The notes beneath the pieces were generated by a model that had not been told where the DNA came from, made no database searches, and saw only the letters and a program-made list of their open reading frames with translations. Position numbers and translations under genes: made by a program. 64,000 nucleotides of DNA from Rhynchonema sp. JSB1_4 (Eukaryota; Nematoda; Chromadorea; Monhysterida; Xyalidae), in contig JASAMV010003697.1 in the NCBI GenBank assembly GCA_030248065.1, positions 42,461-106,460 on the forward strand, written 5' to 3'. How positions within the stretch are numbered: the first letter of the stretch is position 1; every line of letters starts with the position of its first letter. This document shows, piece after piece, positions 27,062 through 52,793 of this stretch.

Positions 27062-28163
27062 CTCATCGTGAAGCCCCGTCGGCTAACCATGAGGCCGCGG
27101 CCATGGTAGACCACATTTGTGGCGTGGTTGGCTGCATGTGTTGCACGTACAACCTCACGGATGAAGTCGCCATCAACTTCTGTAACTTGTGTCAGGAATC
27201 GCCGAAGCAAACTGAAGTGCCAGAAAAGCCAGCTGCGAACAAGACAGGTTCTTTCCAAGTTTTGTCCCCTTTCTGCAGCCTTTGACCGTCGTATTCTTGC
27301 TGTGCAGGCTGACCCAGAAAGTACGGCATAAACCCTTTTGCGTGATGCTAAGTTTCGGCCGTGGTTACACATGGATATATGCGTGGAAATCTTTGTCGAA
27401 CGTAAGAATAACGACATAAATGTTTCTGTTGTTGCATTGGAAAGCGCAAGCGATCTGGCTCTCTTGCGTGTTCAAATTTGGTGACCTTACTGCCTTTGTG
27501 ATAAAGCTACACAGAGCCGAACCGGAGCACCCACCAAATTGCTGCTCACAAACATATGCAAAGAAATCGTATGCCAACACAGTAACGTCGTGCACCAAAA
27601 ACTTGTTTACCTCATCCAATGACCGCAGAACAAATTTTTGCACGAAAAACCATATATAGATGATCGCCAGCACTTTCGAATGCAATATCGCCGTACAAAA
27701 TAACGGTCAGGAGATGTAGCAGCATCGCGCAAAAGCGGACTTAGGCTTATAGTAATGTCGTCAAATCACATCAATTAGTTTCGTGCTCATTTGGGGGAGC
27801 TCGTTCGACAACAAAACTATCAGCCCGGAAGAGCGCATCCGTGTTCGGGGCCAACCTGTCATTCCTTTTTGTCAGAGAAAACTTACAATGTGGCTGCTGT
27901 CTGGGCGTTAGAGGTTCAGTAATATAGTAATGCAATCAAAGTATAACACAACTATTGGACATTCTATCATTTTATTATTAAAATAAGTATCTACTGTATA
28001 TAATAAATCAGATGATGGTGGCCGTGGCCCCATCGTTGACTCGGTGTGCGCCATCATGGGATGCGAATGCTGCTATCCGCCATTCAATCAGACTGATGAC
28101 CACACAATTGAGTTCTGTCGAGTGTCTCAGAAAATGAAATTGAATCAAGCCCAAAAAGCGTAA
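27062..28163 (+). CDS. Unrecognised protein with duplicated cysteine motif (5' incomplete)
   Basis: Two exons, 27062-27247 and 28012-28163. Each follows an AG acceptor and both enter in the same phase; the GTTCTT donor at 27248 joins them in frame (ACA G|AT). They encode two related segments, VDHICGVVGCMCC..LTDEVAINFCNLCQ and VDSVCAIMGCECC..QTDDHTIEFCRVSQ, separated by a Lys/Pro/Glu-rich linker, ending QKMKLNQAQKA and TAA (28161-28163). The consensus is VDxxCxxxGCxCC, a spacer, TDxxxIxFCxxxQ. I do not recognise the family. The cysteine pattern suggests either a disulfide-bonded secreted protein or a metal-binding one. The first exon(s), including any signal peptide, were not found. The gene is uncertain: short exons, no database test, and antisense frames overlap (27365-27685). 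Confidence 0.5.
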
Positions 28164-28636
28164 AATTTAACTGCAAGGTGAACAATTCAGTGCAACACCG
28201 TGTTTTAGGTAGCCATTCTTGCTTTTGAATTGTTATGTTTCTGCCTGCCTCTAAGTAATCTTTAAGGGTAATGTTACCGAAGTAATTATTTCAGTGAACT
28301 GATTTTTAGTTAAAGATAAGAGAGTAATGTTGAATTCGATAATAACCTATGTATATGTACATACGCACATTGTATAATTCGCTCCCATTGACTTGAAACG
28401 GTGTGGTACATCTGAGCATTCAAAAAATCGCATTTTTCCGGATTAAAATTTTTTGCTGTGAACGAAGTAGAGCAAGTCTTGGATACCATGATGGTTGTTT
28501 TGCGGCATGTATGTGGAGAATAATGCATCTATTCACAAGCCCGATCCCACACAAGCCATTTACTCAATATCATATGAAAAAAAAAACACATCAGCCTCAT
28601 TTGGAATGCAGTTTATGCACGACATTTTTATGCATT

Positions 28637-31127
28637 TCACAGCACCACCTTTCTGAACACACAAATACTGGTGGTCTGGCCACAACGACCTCCAAATTGG
28701 ATAGGTTTTGCAACAGCAGGCAATACAGAATGCAGCACAAACAGGTCAGAATCGCGCACTTTCGCCTGAGCGAAAAAGGCGGTCAGCTCATCGCTCGTAA
28801 AGTTACAGGAACAAATCACAAACATCGAGTTCGCATTGTTTTTGAGCAGCTGGTGCACAGCACGCGCGTAGCGTTGTCTGGCACTGGAACTGTTGGGGCT
28901 AAAAACGAAATACTGCAGTAAATGGGTTGCCTCACCAAACCGATGGACATGATAACAGGATGTGGGAATCACGCTGGCATGAGAATTAAGATGGCGTGAG
29001 CTCAGGATTCAATACACACAGAACTTGTCGTATTTGAGACTGGCAACCCTTTGTGCAGTTGTACAACGAGTGATGTTTCACGAAACCAAACCAACTCATC
29101 TGTCTTTGTCAGGTTATTGGTGCATTAGCACTGATGATGACCCCAATTTTTATTGTGAAAACAGATGGAAACGCGCCATGACAAACCGGTGACTGGTCAG
29201 ATTCGTCAGGCCGAAAAAGACGCACACCACATTGCCAAAAAAGACCAATAAAAACCCAATTCCACCCAACCTCAAACTAATCGCATCAAATGTGCCCTTA
29301 TCACAGACAACGTCGAACGCGGTCACCAGTGTTTGGGGCAATGGATCCATGACGATATCGATTGTGTGATATTGAATGGGTGCATTATCGATCGTTGATT
29401 GGTCACGGCCAATTGCCGTGCACAGGTCGATCGATGATTGGCTGTAGTCGAGGCCGGTCAATTGGGTGAAACCGAGCGAATGCTGTAATCAGTCTGACAC
29501 GGTTTTGTTCAAATTACCGACCACAATCGAAAACATAGTAACCTGCTAAATTCGCTACCGTCCAATGAAACGCGCCCCATAGTTAATGAGAAGTTCTGAA
29601 CCCGAAAACAAACTTTTGACACATTCTGGCAGCAGGCACGCACGTGCAGCTTGCCAGCCAGCCAGGCAGCTGTGCGCAAGGTTTCATGACCGCGCGTGGT
29701 TAGCGTTCGTGTTTAGAACGTGCCATTAACGAAGGGGAGGACTTTATTGCACGGCAGCGAATTTAGAAATTTACTATATCAGGTAGATAAGGCAGTCATC
29801 ATGCCGTTATAACCGGATTAAAATACTGTGGTCAAATCAACAGGTCAAATCACATGTATTATTTCTCGCGCTAATTTGGAGCTCATGTACTATTGCTTGT
29901 TTGACGACTTGATTTGACCAGGCACTCTTAGCCCAGTATACTAAAGGAAGTCGACGTTATACAAATAACAAAACGTGAGCTGCCAACCAGAAATAAACCA
30001 TACCAATCGCCTGAGCATGGCTCCATTGCCGCATCCCAAGTCCACCACCGTGGCAGTGGCGCAATTCACCTGCTCAGCGATGTAAGCACACATTTGCGAT
30101 TCAACGCGTTTGCCGAACCTGATAAAAAAAGTCGCGTGCATAATTAGATCAGTGTTTTTGCGGCGATGGTGCATCCGCGGACAAAAAGCAATGACATGAA
30201 TCAATTAAAAAAATAAATATTGACTGACCATATCTCTCCCTCGTCTCCGTGTTCAGCGTAATTCGCCAGCTCAGTTTCGTAACAAGAATCCCAACTGAAA
30301 AGTTAGGAAAACCGATAGCAAACTTCGGTTGAGCGCATGATGTATTCAGATTAAAGGTCGTGCGGAATGCGCTGGGTCTGGATTTACAATTACATAAGTT
30401 AGTGTGGTGCTATGCTAGTGGTGGCTACCACCCCCTCCCCCTCCGAAAGGGTAGGCACCCTGCAGCCAGCCTGCAAATGGTAACCTGCACCACAATATTC
30501 ATCAATTTTATAGACAAAAAACGAACGCTTTTCGACCTGATATACCTGAAAATCTAAAAAAGTGCCTAATAAACCAAGACATGCATTATAATGGTTACTT
30601 TCGGCCGAAATCCAAGCTGTACCAAATGTTTAGGCTATTTTGCAGCAAAATTACATCCAAGAACACCTTTGGTGCGGTACTCTGCAACAGGGGGTAGGCA
30701 ACTGCGCCACTCCAGGAGTAGCCTCCACCGGGGTAGATAATATTTGCATGTATAGTCCGCCCACAGCCATCACTACCCCGATGGTCCCTTCCTCCACTTA
30801 TCTCCGTTCTAATGAAAGAGAAATTGAGTTTCCGAAAAAAATTATTTTTGCTCCCAGATTGTCGTTTTTATAAACACCATAAAAAAAATAAAAAAAAATA
30901 ATTATTTTTTAAATCCATTCTTTAAAAAAGAAAGAAAAACCACCAGACACAAAAAACAGGGAAAACAACTATCTTTGCTTTCGCCACAGTACTTTGCATT
31001 TGCACCACTTTGTTAGGTTCCACACTGACTCCCGCGCACAAACTTTTCAAACTCACTGTTCTTTCGTGCCCAGAACGGATGTCGCTGCCTGGTCACAACG
31101 ATCACGGTCAACCGTAACATCACCCAT
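28637..31127 (-). CDS. EEF1AKMT2: eEF1A lysine methyltransferase 2 (METTL10 type), 241 aa
   Basis: Five exons join in phase: 31057-31127 (ATG), 30229-30294, 30004-30118, 29271-29482, 28637-28898 (stop), giving 242 codons including stop. The N-terminus has SVLGTKEHWDSCYETELANY and GDEGEIWFG, hallmarks of this family. SAM-binding motif I is VVDLGCGNG (residues ~70-78), followed by TGLDYSQSSIDLC, the DVVCDKGTFDAISL motif, FVICSCNFTSDELTAFF, and a C-terminal PIQFGGRCGQTTSICVF. Human METTL10 trimethylates a lysine on translation elongation factor eEF1A in the cytosol; the same role is inferred here from family membership. Nothing in the frame is broken. A foldback lies in the intron between 29483 and 30003. 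Confidence 0.9.
29560..29775. repeat. Foldback, inverted sister of 37440-37720
   Basis: Shares GCGCCCC.TAGTTAAT, AGCTTGCCAGCCAGCC and CGCGTGGTTAGCGTTCG with 37440-37720 in reverse orientation, and ends AAATTTACTATA. Internal inverted pairing of GTGCAGCTTGCC arms is partial. Confidence 0.65.
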
Positions 31128-32820
31128 TGTATCTGTGCTGAATTTATCTGAAATTTTTTATTTCAAAAATTTATGAACGCTGCTTTATACTCATAATGAC
31201 GAGAAATATTATTGACGACATATGTAAATGGCGTTAACCACGATTGACGCGAAGACACAATATCCACGACGACCTTTTTATTTATACGTTACTTTTGGAA
31301 CGTTTGGATGAAACGTTTGCACAAACACAAATTAATTGACACAAACGAAGTGTAAAATGGACAGATATTCAATACAGCAACGCACATGAGTGTAAAAATG
31401 ATACGGCACAACGGTTTTTATACTTACTTTCATCAGTCGTAGATAGACGGGCATCTAAATGCAACACTTGTGCATAAATAAAGGCAAACTACACCAACAT
31501 GCGCTCGATTTCGCAGCTGGCAGAATAGTGAAACATTCACACGTGGCTGCTGATCTGGTAAATGTTACACGTTGAAGAATACAAAATGGGGCATGATGAT
31601 TTTCTCTTTCTATTCGTTTTGAATACAGGCCACCTTCGAAATCGGGCTCGTGTTGGCGTAGTTTGCCTATATTTTCCGGTGGACCAAACTATAATTCATG
31701 TTGAGAAACTGTTTTCCTGAATTTATGACAGGATATAACATACATCATGGCAAAAAAAATAAAAAAGCTCTATCCTGAATTCTGTTGAATTTCTGAGAAT
31801 AACGAAAAGCGTCTGAAATGTAATACAAACATCGAGATTGGAGAAAGCAAACAGCAGAATGTACACAACACAAACTTCCAGAGCAATTAGGAGCCCAATT
31901 AATCATCATTTCAGTCCCTGATATATAAAGCAAATTTGCGGCAGGCAACACAAGCACAAACAAACAGACAATAATAATCAATAAAACAACACAACTGAAT
32001 TTAGACGAAATATCCAATGATTTTCTGAATTCACATTTTCCCCACATTCAGCATGCTGTCTTAGGGCTCCACCAGATAGACCCGAAACCCGAAATCCATG
32101 TTTCGGGTTTTGAAAAGAAAACCGAAACCCGAAACACAAAGCACGATAATCGAAAATGTTTCGGTCTTGCCACTTGTAGCTGACGTGAACAACTTATACA
32201 GTCAGTCGAAACATTTTCGATTATCATGCTTCGTGTTCCGGGTTTTTTTTTCAAAACCCGAAACCCGAAACATGGACACAGAAAAAATTTATGTTTCGGG
32301 TTTCGGGTCTATCTGATGGAGCCCTTATCAGACCATTTTTGGGCATTTTTTTCTTATGCAAATAACGAAAAACAACCACGGTTTCATGACATATTTTGCC
32401 ACATGTATAAATAGCCAACTAACACCATGCAATAAATGTGCACAATACAACAAAAAACCATATAAGCACGCAGTGCAATATAATGATCCACAGAAACAGA
32501 CCAAAGTATAGTACAGTAATGTAGCTCGAGAATAAAGTGAAAGAGACTAGGCGAACAAATTAAAAGAAAGAAAATAAAGAAAAAAAGGACAAACAACGAA
32601 AACAAGCTTATCTAACGGATGATAGAATAGGAGCAGGAATAAACAGGAGCAAAAAACGGCGGAGCGAAAAAATAACGAAAAATATAATAACACAAATACA
32701 AAAGTATTTGAACCGAAAAAAAACTGGAATAAAACGAGGCAACACGAGATTTTGAACTTCAGAATTGGTGTAATCAAAAATAGACAATGCAGACTGTTGT
32801 TAGGGCAAACGGGAGACAGT
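31128..32820. other. Intergenic between METTL10-type and KDM7-type genes
   Basis: A foldback at about 31484-31680 has arms GGCAAACTACACCAACATG and GTTGGCGTAGTTTGCC, with AGTGAAACATTCAC in the interior. It belongs to the same family as 55540-55730. The Harbinger-like element 32064-32324 also lies here. The rest is AT-rich and no gene is seen. Confidence 0.55.
32064..32324. mobile_element. Harbinger-like MITE, TTA duplication
   Basis: 261 bp with near-perfect ends GGGCTCCACCAGATAGACCC and GGGTCTATCTGATGGAGCCC, flanked by TTA at 32061-32063 and 32325-32327. A 3-bp TTA duplication fits PIF/Harbinger. The interior is made of repeated CCCGAAA motifs. A larger diverged copy is at about 17274-17816. 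Confidence 0.8.
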
Positions 32821-46832
<14,012 letters not shown>

Positions 46833-46838
46833 TTTGGA

Positions 46839-46840
46839 TC
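46839..46840 (-). promoter_or_regulatory. Possible trans-splice acceptor before the KDM7 ATG
   Basis: On the minus strand TTTTGTGCAG ends at 46840 and the ATG (46832) follows after seven bases. No coding upstream exon is visible. A 5'-UTR intron or spliced-leader addition would both fit; the second would suit a nematode. Confidence 0.4.
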
Positions 46841-46955
46841 TGCACAAAATGCGCACGAAATCGTCATTATTTGTTCATTTATAACTGTTTTGGAACAAAA
46901 GACAACACGCAAGCCAAAAAAAATGGAAAATTCGTCATAACACAGCGAAACTGTA

Positions 46956-47382
46956 CCGTATTGTCGGAAATAGAACCCGGGGGGTCTATTTTTTCACTGG
47001 GGTCATTTTGGGGGGGTTCAATTAATGGGGGGGGTCAAGTATTGGGGGGGTTATATTTTTCATTTGGCCCCCCGACGAAAAAAATTATTGTTAATAATGC
47101 CCTTAAAAGTGGCTTGTTTTCGGTATTTTCTACCTTTAACAGCGTCGATTATGCTTAAAAACCTGGGTCCTGTGGGGGCCCCAACCTAAAAAAACGTTTG
47201 ACACAACAAAACACCCCCCCCACCCCACAAACCTGGGGGCGGGGGAGGGGGGGGGGGGGGGCTAAAAAAATGGGGGGGGGGGAAAAAGGGGGGGGGTTCT
47301 ATTTTGGCCCCCAACCGGGGGGGGGGGGGCCAGGAAAGGGGGGGGGTCAATTAATGGGGGGGTTCTATTTCCGACAATACGG
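46956..47382. mobile_element. TA-flanked G-rich element upstream of KDM7
   Basis: The terminal repeats CCGTATTGTCGGAAATAGAA and complement are flanked by TA (46954-46955 and 47383-47384), as in Tc1/mariner-type insertions. The interior consists of long G runs separated by TCTATTTT and TCAATTAATG motifs, with strong G-quadruplex potential. It lies about 115 bp upstream of the first coding exon of the KDM7-type gene. Confidence 0.85.
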
Positions 47383-47389
47383 TAAACAG

Positions 47390-50068
47390 AACGAAGTTGG
47401 ATAGAAAAGGTAGAGGAGATAGAAATCTTTAAGAAAACATCGGTGCCTGATTCGCAAAGGAAAGGTGAAACGAGGTGAAACATTGATCAAGCATGGGTCG
47501 CTGGTGACGGGACGCTTTGTTCCCAGTGACAGTCCGTCCCGCACACCTCGGCCTGTGCCGGACGGCGCGGTTTGTTTCACTTTCTTCATCGATAACGCCT
47601 ACAAGTTATTGTCTGGCGGTAGACAAGTGCGGGAAGCTCGAATTTACTGTCCGTTTCGTTCTATAACTTTTCTGGAGCTTCGAAATGAACACCGCAACAC
47701 CTTGATGAAGATTCTGAAACAACGCCGATATTGCCCATCAATGGGTGGAATTCACAAAACAAGGTCAAGCTCACCGTCAAGCTCAACGTCAAAGTTCAAA
47801 GCCAGATGTTTCCGCGTCACGCTGGCTCGTGCAGCAGACGCAATTTTCTAAACAAAGGGTCAACTTTGACGCATTATTGTGCAAGACTGGATGCTTACCT
47901 GAGAGTATTTCTGAGTATTATGAATTTCTGAAAAGAGGCAAATAAATGAACAGACGATCACCAACGGAGGTGCAAAAAATTTTGACTGCGGTCAATGATC
48001 GCCACATTATTTTAATACCATTAGTCAGAATTTATTATAACTCAGAAATAATCTTCAGAAACGCTTGTGCTACGTCCTTAAAATAACAGTATCCCGAGAA
48101 ACGCATCCAATCATGCCCAATAATGTGTCAAAGTTGACCCTTCGTTTAGAAAATTGCGTCTGCTGCACGAGCCAGCGTGACGCCGAAACATCTGACTTTG
48201 AACTTTGACGTTGAGCTTGAGGGTGAGCTTGACTTTGTTTTGTGAATTTCACCCAAATTTCACCCGTTTTGACGTTGCGTTGCTTAATCACACACAAAGG
48301 GTGATATTTTCGAAACGGTGCAAAGATCAGTTGGGTGTAAAGGTCGGTGGAAAGCTCGGTCGACAGCTCAGTGTGATAGACCTCGGTGTAAACTTGAAAC
48401 ATTCCATGTTAATAACAGGCAATGTTTCACGTTTACACCGAGCTACTCCGACCGAGCTTTCGACCGAACTTTACACCGACCTTTACGCCCAACTGACCTT
48501 TACAGCGTTTCGAAAATTCCACCCATAGAGTGCAGTCACTAAAATGTTTCAGACCCGCAGCAACGTGGGTGTTCTGCCAGATTATTTTCAGATGAAACTG
48601 TTTTGTAACAATCACAAATAGCACAGAGTGGCTAGGAGTGACTGAACGTGAAAATCAGGATTGATTTAATGAATTCTTATATGATCATTGTGCGACCAAT
48701 TTCTCCCTGATTTTGCCCTCAAGGCGACAATATCGGCCCAAAATGACCAAAATTAGTGTAAAATCGGTGGTTTTTAGCTCAAAATACTCGAAATTCATGC
48801 GCTACACACAAAATACAACGTTTTCACACGATTCTACGCATGATTAAAAACATCAAATTTTTTACCCAAGCGCTAACCCCCCAGGCCATCGGCTCTGATA
48901 CAGTAGGTATCCCCCTCTCTGAGCCCGGTACAGTGGGTATCCCCCTCCAAAGTACCTCTAACACTGCTGACAAGTGGAAAAAAATGTGCGCTGCGCGCGA
49001 CTAAAGCACTTTTCAACGTAAAAAGTGCCCAAAAAAACTTCGAAACATGAAGAAACACGACCCCTGCACCAAAAGAAAAGCGAAAATGCCAACTTGCGGG
49101 GTGGGCTGCTGTTTAGGGCAGGGGTAAAGGCAACCAGCAGTGCTTTGCACTCTTCACCTTTCACTCGTTATCGGATTCACGCGCAAATCACGGGCCGCGA
49201 GACGTGGCTACAGTAACAGGTGTGTAAGTATTCAGGGTGATACGGTATGGTCTAAGAGTGCAACGCACGGCTGGTTTGCCTTCAGATACAAGCACGGGGC
49301 GGGGGGGGAGGGTGCCAACTTGAGGGGGCGGTGGGTATTTCTAGGGTAGGTGCCAAAGCCAAGGTGGGGCTGGGGCTGGGGGTGTTTTTTTGGTGTCCGT
49401 CTGGTACGAAAGGTGGGGGTGCCACTTTTTTCAACAAACCCACATCAATACCTTCAACATTCCGATAGAGAGACACTGCTAATGAACCAGAACGCCAAAG
49501 AAATAATTGCAAGTTTGAAATTGACACGGATAATTGTTTCCTTTGCGAATCAGGCACCGATGTTTTCTTAAAGATTTCTATCTCCTCTATAGAATAGATC
49601 GTTTTTTTCTTTCCAATTTGTTTTCTGTGATCCGAAGTGCAGATGAAATTTTGAGTTTGGTGGACTCCGCTGGCAGTCAAGTTGTGGTCACGGCATTTTT
49701 GTGCAAACACCGATGATACCTACAGTCTACATTTCCCAACTATCATCAACTCCAACAACAACAACATTTCATTTCGGAGCGAAGAACAAAGAAATACCAA
49801 GCACAAAAGTGCATGCACGCGTCGCATAGCCATATCGTTGAAAACATGAAAAAACTGGTCCCACTTGAAGTTGACATGCTTTATTTCATCTGACCAGATG
49901 TTTATGGTTTTGCACAACAAAACCCGACTTGCATTTTTTTCTCACTCACAACATAAGACACATATAAATGCGCAGTAACATTTTGCCTAACATTATACGC
50001 ATTATCAGGAAAAATCTAGACTAGCAGACAGAGAAAAAAGAAAAATAGAAAATAGGACAGCTCATCAC
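47390..50068. other. Intergenic with inverted repeats
   Basis: Bases 47390-47470 are an inverted copy of about 49535-49600. A foldback has arms about 47720-47940 and 48060-48260 (AACGTCAAAGTTCAAAG and complement). A second foldback at about 48290-48530 has loop TTGAAACATTCC..CAATGTTTCAC. About 48580-48705 matches 37150-37425. TACAGTAGGTATCCCC units are at 48900-48945. A 128-codon plus-strand frame (47465-47851) overlaps these repeats and is not convincing. Confidence 0.5.
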
Positions 50069-50081
50069 ATTAGGATCCAAG

Positions 50082-51828
50082 GCGGTATTGGCCATTGAAA
50101 GATGGGCTTCACAATGGAAAATGACTCTGAACCCGTCTAAATGTGAAGTCGCTTCATTTGCTTTGGGAAACAACATCGAATCGCTAGAATTACCGCTAAT
50201 CAAACTGAACGGAACAAAATTACCGACAACACGAGCTCCAAAGTTCTTGGGCCTAACTTTGGACCGCCAGCTTACCTATGGCCAACACGTCATGAAAGTG
50301 AAATGCAGAATGCAAGAAAGACTGAAACAGCTAAGATGCATGGCTGGCCGCTCCTGGGGATGTGATCAATCAACACTGAAGCAGATTTTCCTTACATACG
50401 TTCAATCCATAGCTGAATATGCTGGTGGAATTTATCTGACAGGGGCATCTTACTCAACAGTAGAAAAACTGAATGCTTTGCAAAGACAAGGTGCCAGAAT
50501 AATCACTGGATGTGTCTCATCAACACCAAATGAAGCCCTACTTGTGGAGGCAGGTTTGACACGATTGTATTACAGGGGACAAATCCTGGCCACAAACGCA
50601 TTGTTACGTGCCATGGTCAGAGAACCTTCAGATCCACTGCGGACTGTCGGCACCGCGAATGTTAGACATCGTCTACGATGTGATAGAAGTTGGCGACTGA
50701 TAGCTGAACACATCTACACAAATGCGAACCTGAGAAACATTGAATTCTACACACCAAATGTGGTGCCCATTGCGGGACCATGGGACCAAGATTCGAAAGC
50801 AACTTTCGTGTTAGAAATACCTGGTTGTCCCCACCCCCCAACATCAAATGCTGCACTAGCCAAGAGAATGACATTAGATGCCCTCTCACAATTGCCTGAC
50901 GCGGATATAGTGATCTACACTGATGGCGCTGTGGGCCATGATCTGCGCAACGGGGGTGCAGGAATACATGTGATTAGCCCAAGTGGAGAAATCACCAATT
51001 TCTCGTTTCCTGCTGGATACATGGCATCATCTTTCTCGGCTGAGCTCAAAGCTATGTGCCATGCTCTATCATATATAATCGATGAAATCCTTAACAAAAC
51101 CAACAGACGCGATCTGTCTATTCGAATCCTCACTGATAGTCTGTCAGTTCTTCAACGATTGCAGAACGGTGTGACGCCACAAACGGACGGACTGGCAGAT
51201 ATCACAATTATGAATCTTAGAAGTGTATCCAATGCCTCAAAACTATACCTGTGTTGGGTCCCTGGACACGTTGGTATCGAAGGAAATGAGAAAGCAGACT
51301 CTCTTGCTGAAAACGGTACAAGACTGGACCAATCAAATACTCTCATCACGTTTGATGCGGCGAAAACGGCTATTCGTAGAACTGTTAATGAAAAATCTAA
51401 AACCGAAATGTCTGCTGAATGGCGTGCGTCGTGGCACGCATTAGTCAGCAATGGCCATCCGATGAAAATACAGGAAATGTCCGCTCTGCCACGCAAAATA
51501 GCGGTGGTGATAAATCAACTCCGAACTGGTCATTGTCCATTGCTCAATACATACCTTTTCAGATTAGGGTTGCATCCATCACCAAACTGTCAACGGTGCA
51601 AAACGAACGAAGAAGACACAGCCGAACACTATCTGAAGTACTGTACAACACATGAAACCGCAAGACTGCAAACCTGGGGGAAAAGCACACTTCAAATTGA
51701 TAACATATTCCGTGATATTACCAAATTAGCGAAATTTGTGCGTCGCTCGGGTAGAATGTGATCACCCTTGATTATATTTCCCCACTCTTATGATATGCTA
51801 AAATATCGAGAGTCCAGAACATAAAAAA
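50082..51828 (+). mobile_element. 5'-truncated non-LTR retrotransposon
   Basis: The insertion is bounded by the 13-bp direct repeat ATTAGGATCCAAG (50069-50081 and 51829-51841). It starts inside the reverse transcriptase and ends with a short A tract (CATAAAAAA). 5' truncation, variable-length duplication and a 3' A tail are signatures of target-primed reverse transcription. The intact frame and identical repeats suggest recent insertion. Confidence 0.93.
50088..51761 (+). CDS. Retrotransposon ORF2 C-terminus (RT thumb, RNase H, zinc-knuckle-like)
   Basis: 557 codons without interruption. The first ~60 residues are the end of a reverse transcriptase (WASQWKMTLNPSKCE; FLGLTLDRQLTYGQH); the catalytic palm is missing. 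RNase H starts near residue 270 with catalytic residues visible: D in IYTDGAV (~277), E in SSFSAELKAM, D in LTDSLS, and PGHVGIEGNEKAD. A C-terminal CxxC...H...C segment (CQRCKTNEEDTAEHYLKYC) follows. An encoded RNase H places it in the I/R1/Jockey/LOA group of LINEs. The fragment cannot mobilise itself. The first Met is not a real start, since the frame is open through the truncation point. Confidence 0.92.
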   Translation: MAIERWASQWKMTLNPSKCEVASFALGNNIESLELPLIKLNGTKLPTTRAPKFLGLTLDRQLTYGQHVMKVKCRMQERLKQLRCMAGRSWGCDQSTLKQIFLTYVQSIAEYAGGIYLTGASYSTVEKLNALQRQGARIITGCVSSTPNEALLVEAGLTRLYYRGQILATNALLRAMVREPSDPLRTVGTANVRHRLRCDRSWRLIAEHIYTNANLRNIEFYTPNVVPIAGPWDQDSKATFVLEIPGCPHPPTSNAALAKRMTLDALSQLPDADIVIYTDGAVGHDLRNGGAGIHVISPSGEITNFSFPAGYMASSFSAELKAMCHALSYIIDEILNKTNRRDLSIRILTDSLSVLQRLQNGVTPQTDGLADITIMNLRSVSNASKLYLCWVPGHVGIEGNEKADSLAENGTRLDQSNTLITFDAAKTAIRRTVNEKSKTEMSAEWRASWHALVSNGHPMKIQEMSALPRKIAVVINQLRTGHCPLLNTYLFRLGLHPSPNCQRCKTNEEDTAEHYLKYCTTHETARLQTWGKSTLQIDNIFRDITKLAKFVRRSGRM

Positions 51829-51841
51829 ATTAGGATCCAAG

Positions 51842-52793
51842 AAGACACGACATAATAAACAGACTGAGAATCTAGCAGAGGTCACTATGCAGAAAAAAAG
51901 TAAAAAAAGTGAGTGACACAAACCAAGGACAAAATAATAAATTACACCGGGTCGTTGTGTTTATAAGAAAAAACGATATCACAGCTTCTATAAGCAGTCA
52001 CTCATTGCCAGATTGTCATAGAACCCATACATGATGAAAAATACGAATTAATACTGTTGGTATTTCACACAACAAAAATGCAATGATTCCCTGACAATTA
52101 CGAACAATGCAGATCGTTGTGGTTCAACGCCACTACAGAAACAAAGACAACTTATAAGAAGAATAGAATCCGAGTATCCACCACGATACTGCACTGTACT
52201 GTGGTTTGTGATGTGATGACTATGGACAATCTAAAAATAGCTGCGCATAAGAAATACAAACTGACCAGCTACCTCGTAATAAGCTGCATTGGAATCACCC
52301 AGTCTACGCTCTCTATAAAGACGGCCTCAGGATCGAACATTTATATACAGTCCCTAGCACATCAAGGTAGGTTGCACGAAAAAAGGCACAGCATGGACCA
52401 TCGCAGTAGAGCGCGAAACATCAGGAATCAAACAGTAAGCTCTCACAAAGCGCATCCATTGACTGAGTCGGTATATCAAAATTTGTGATTCGGTTGTTCC
52501 CTGTGATCTCAAATAACCTTTTGCAAGAATGTGACTTCAAAATGTACCGATGACGCAAATTTGGACCAACGGAAAAGTTAATTCTACACGCGTAAAAACA
52601 ACTTTTACGCTTATGTCATCAAAACTGCGCCAGCACATGCCTTCAAAATAAACTCAAGAGCACAATAAAACCGGGCATCGCCAAGCGAGATCGGTACATC
52701 ATGTTCGATAAACCGACGGAACAATTACACAGCAGCTGCCAAACAGATCACAACAATCATCTGATGTTTCACGAGCACTATATATAAAGCCGA
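51842..52793. other. Intergenic, no gene seen
   Basis: AT-rich. A 123-codon plus frame (52117-52488) shows no recognisable domain or splice context. GATGTTTCAC occurs at about 52764, downstream of the ASPG stop. Confidence 0.5.

Noticed and set aside
27365..27685. 106-codon minus frame with a membrane-like start
   Set aside because: It overlaps the intron of the plus-strand cysteine gene and has no recognised motif; undecidable without transcripts.
31745..32047. 100-codon minus frame with a strong hydrophobic helix
   Set aside because: AT-rich sequence gives hydrophobic frames by chance; no splice or domain support.
47465..47851. 128-codon plus frame
   Set aside because: It overlaps an inverted repeat and its antisense is also open; no domain recognised.
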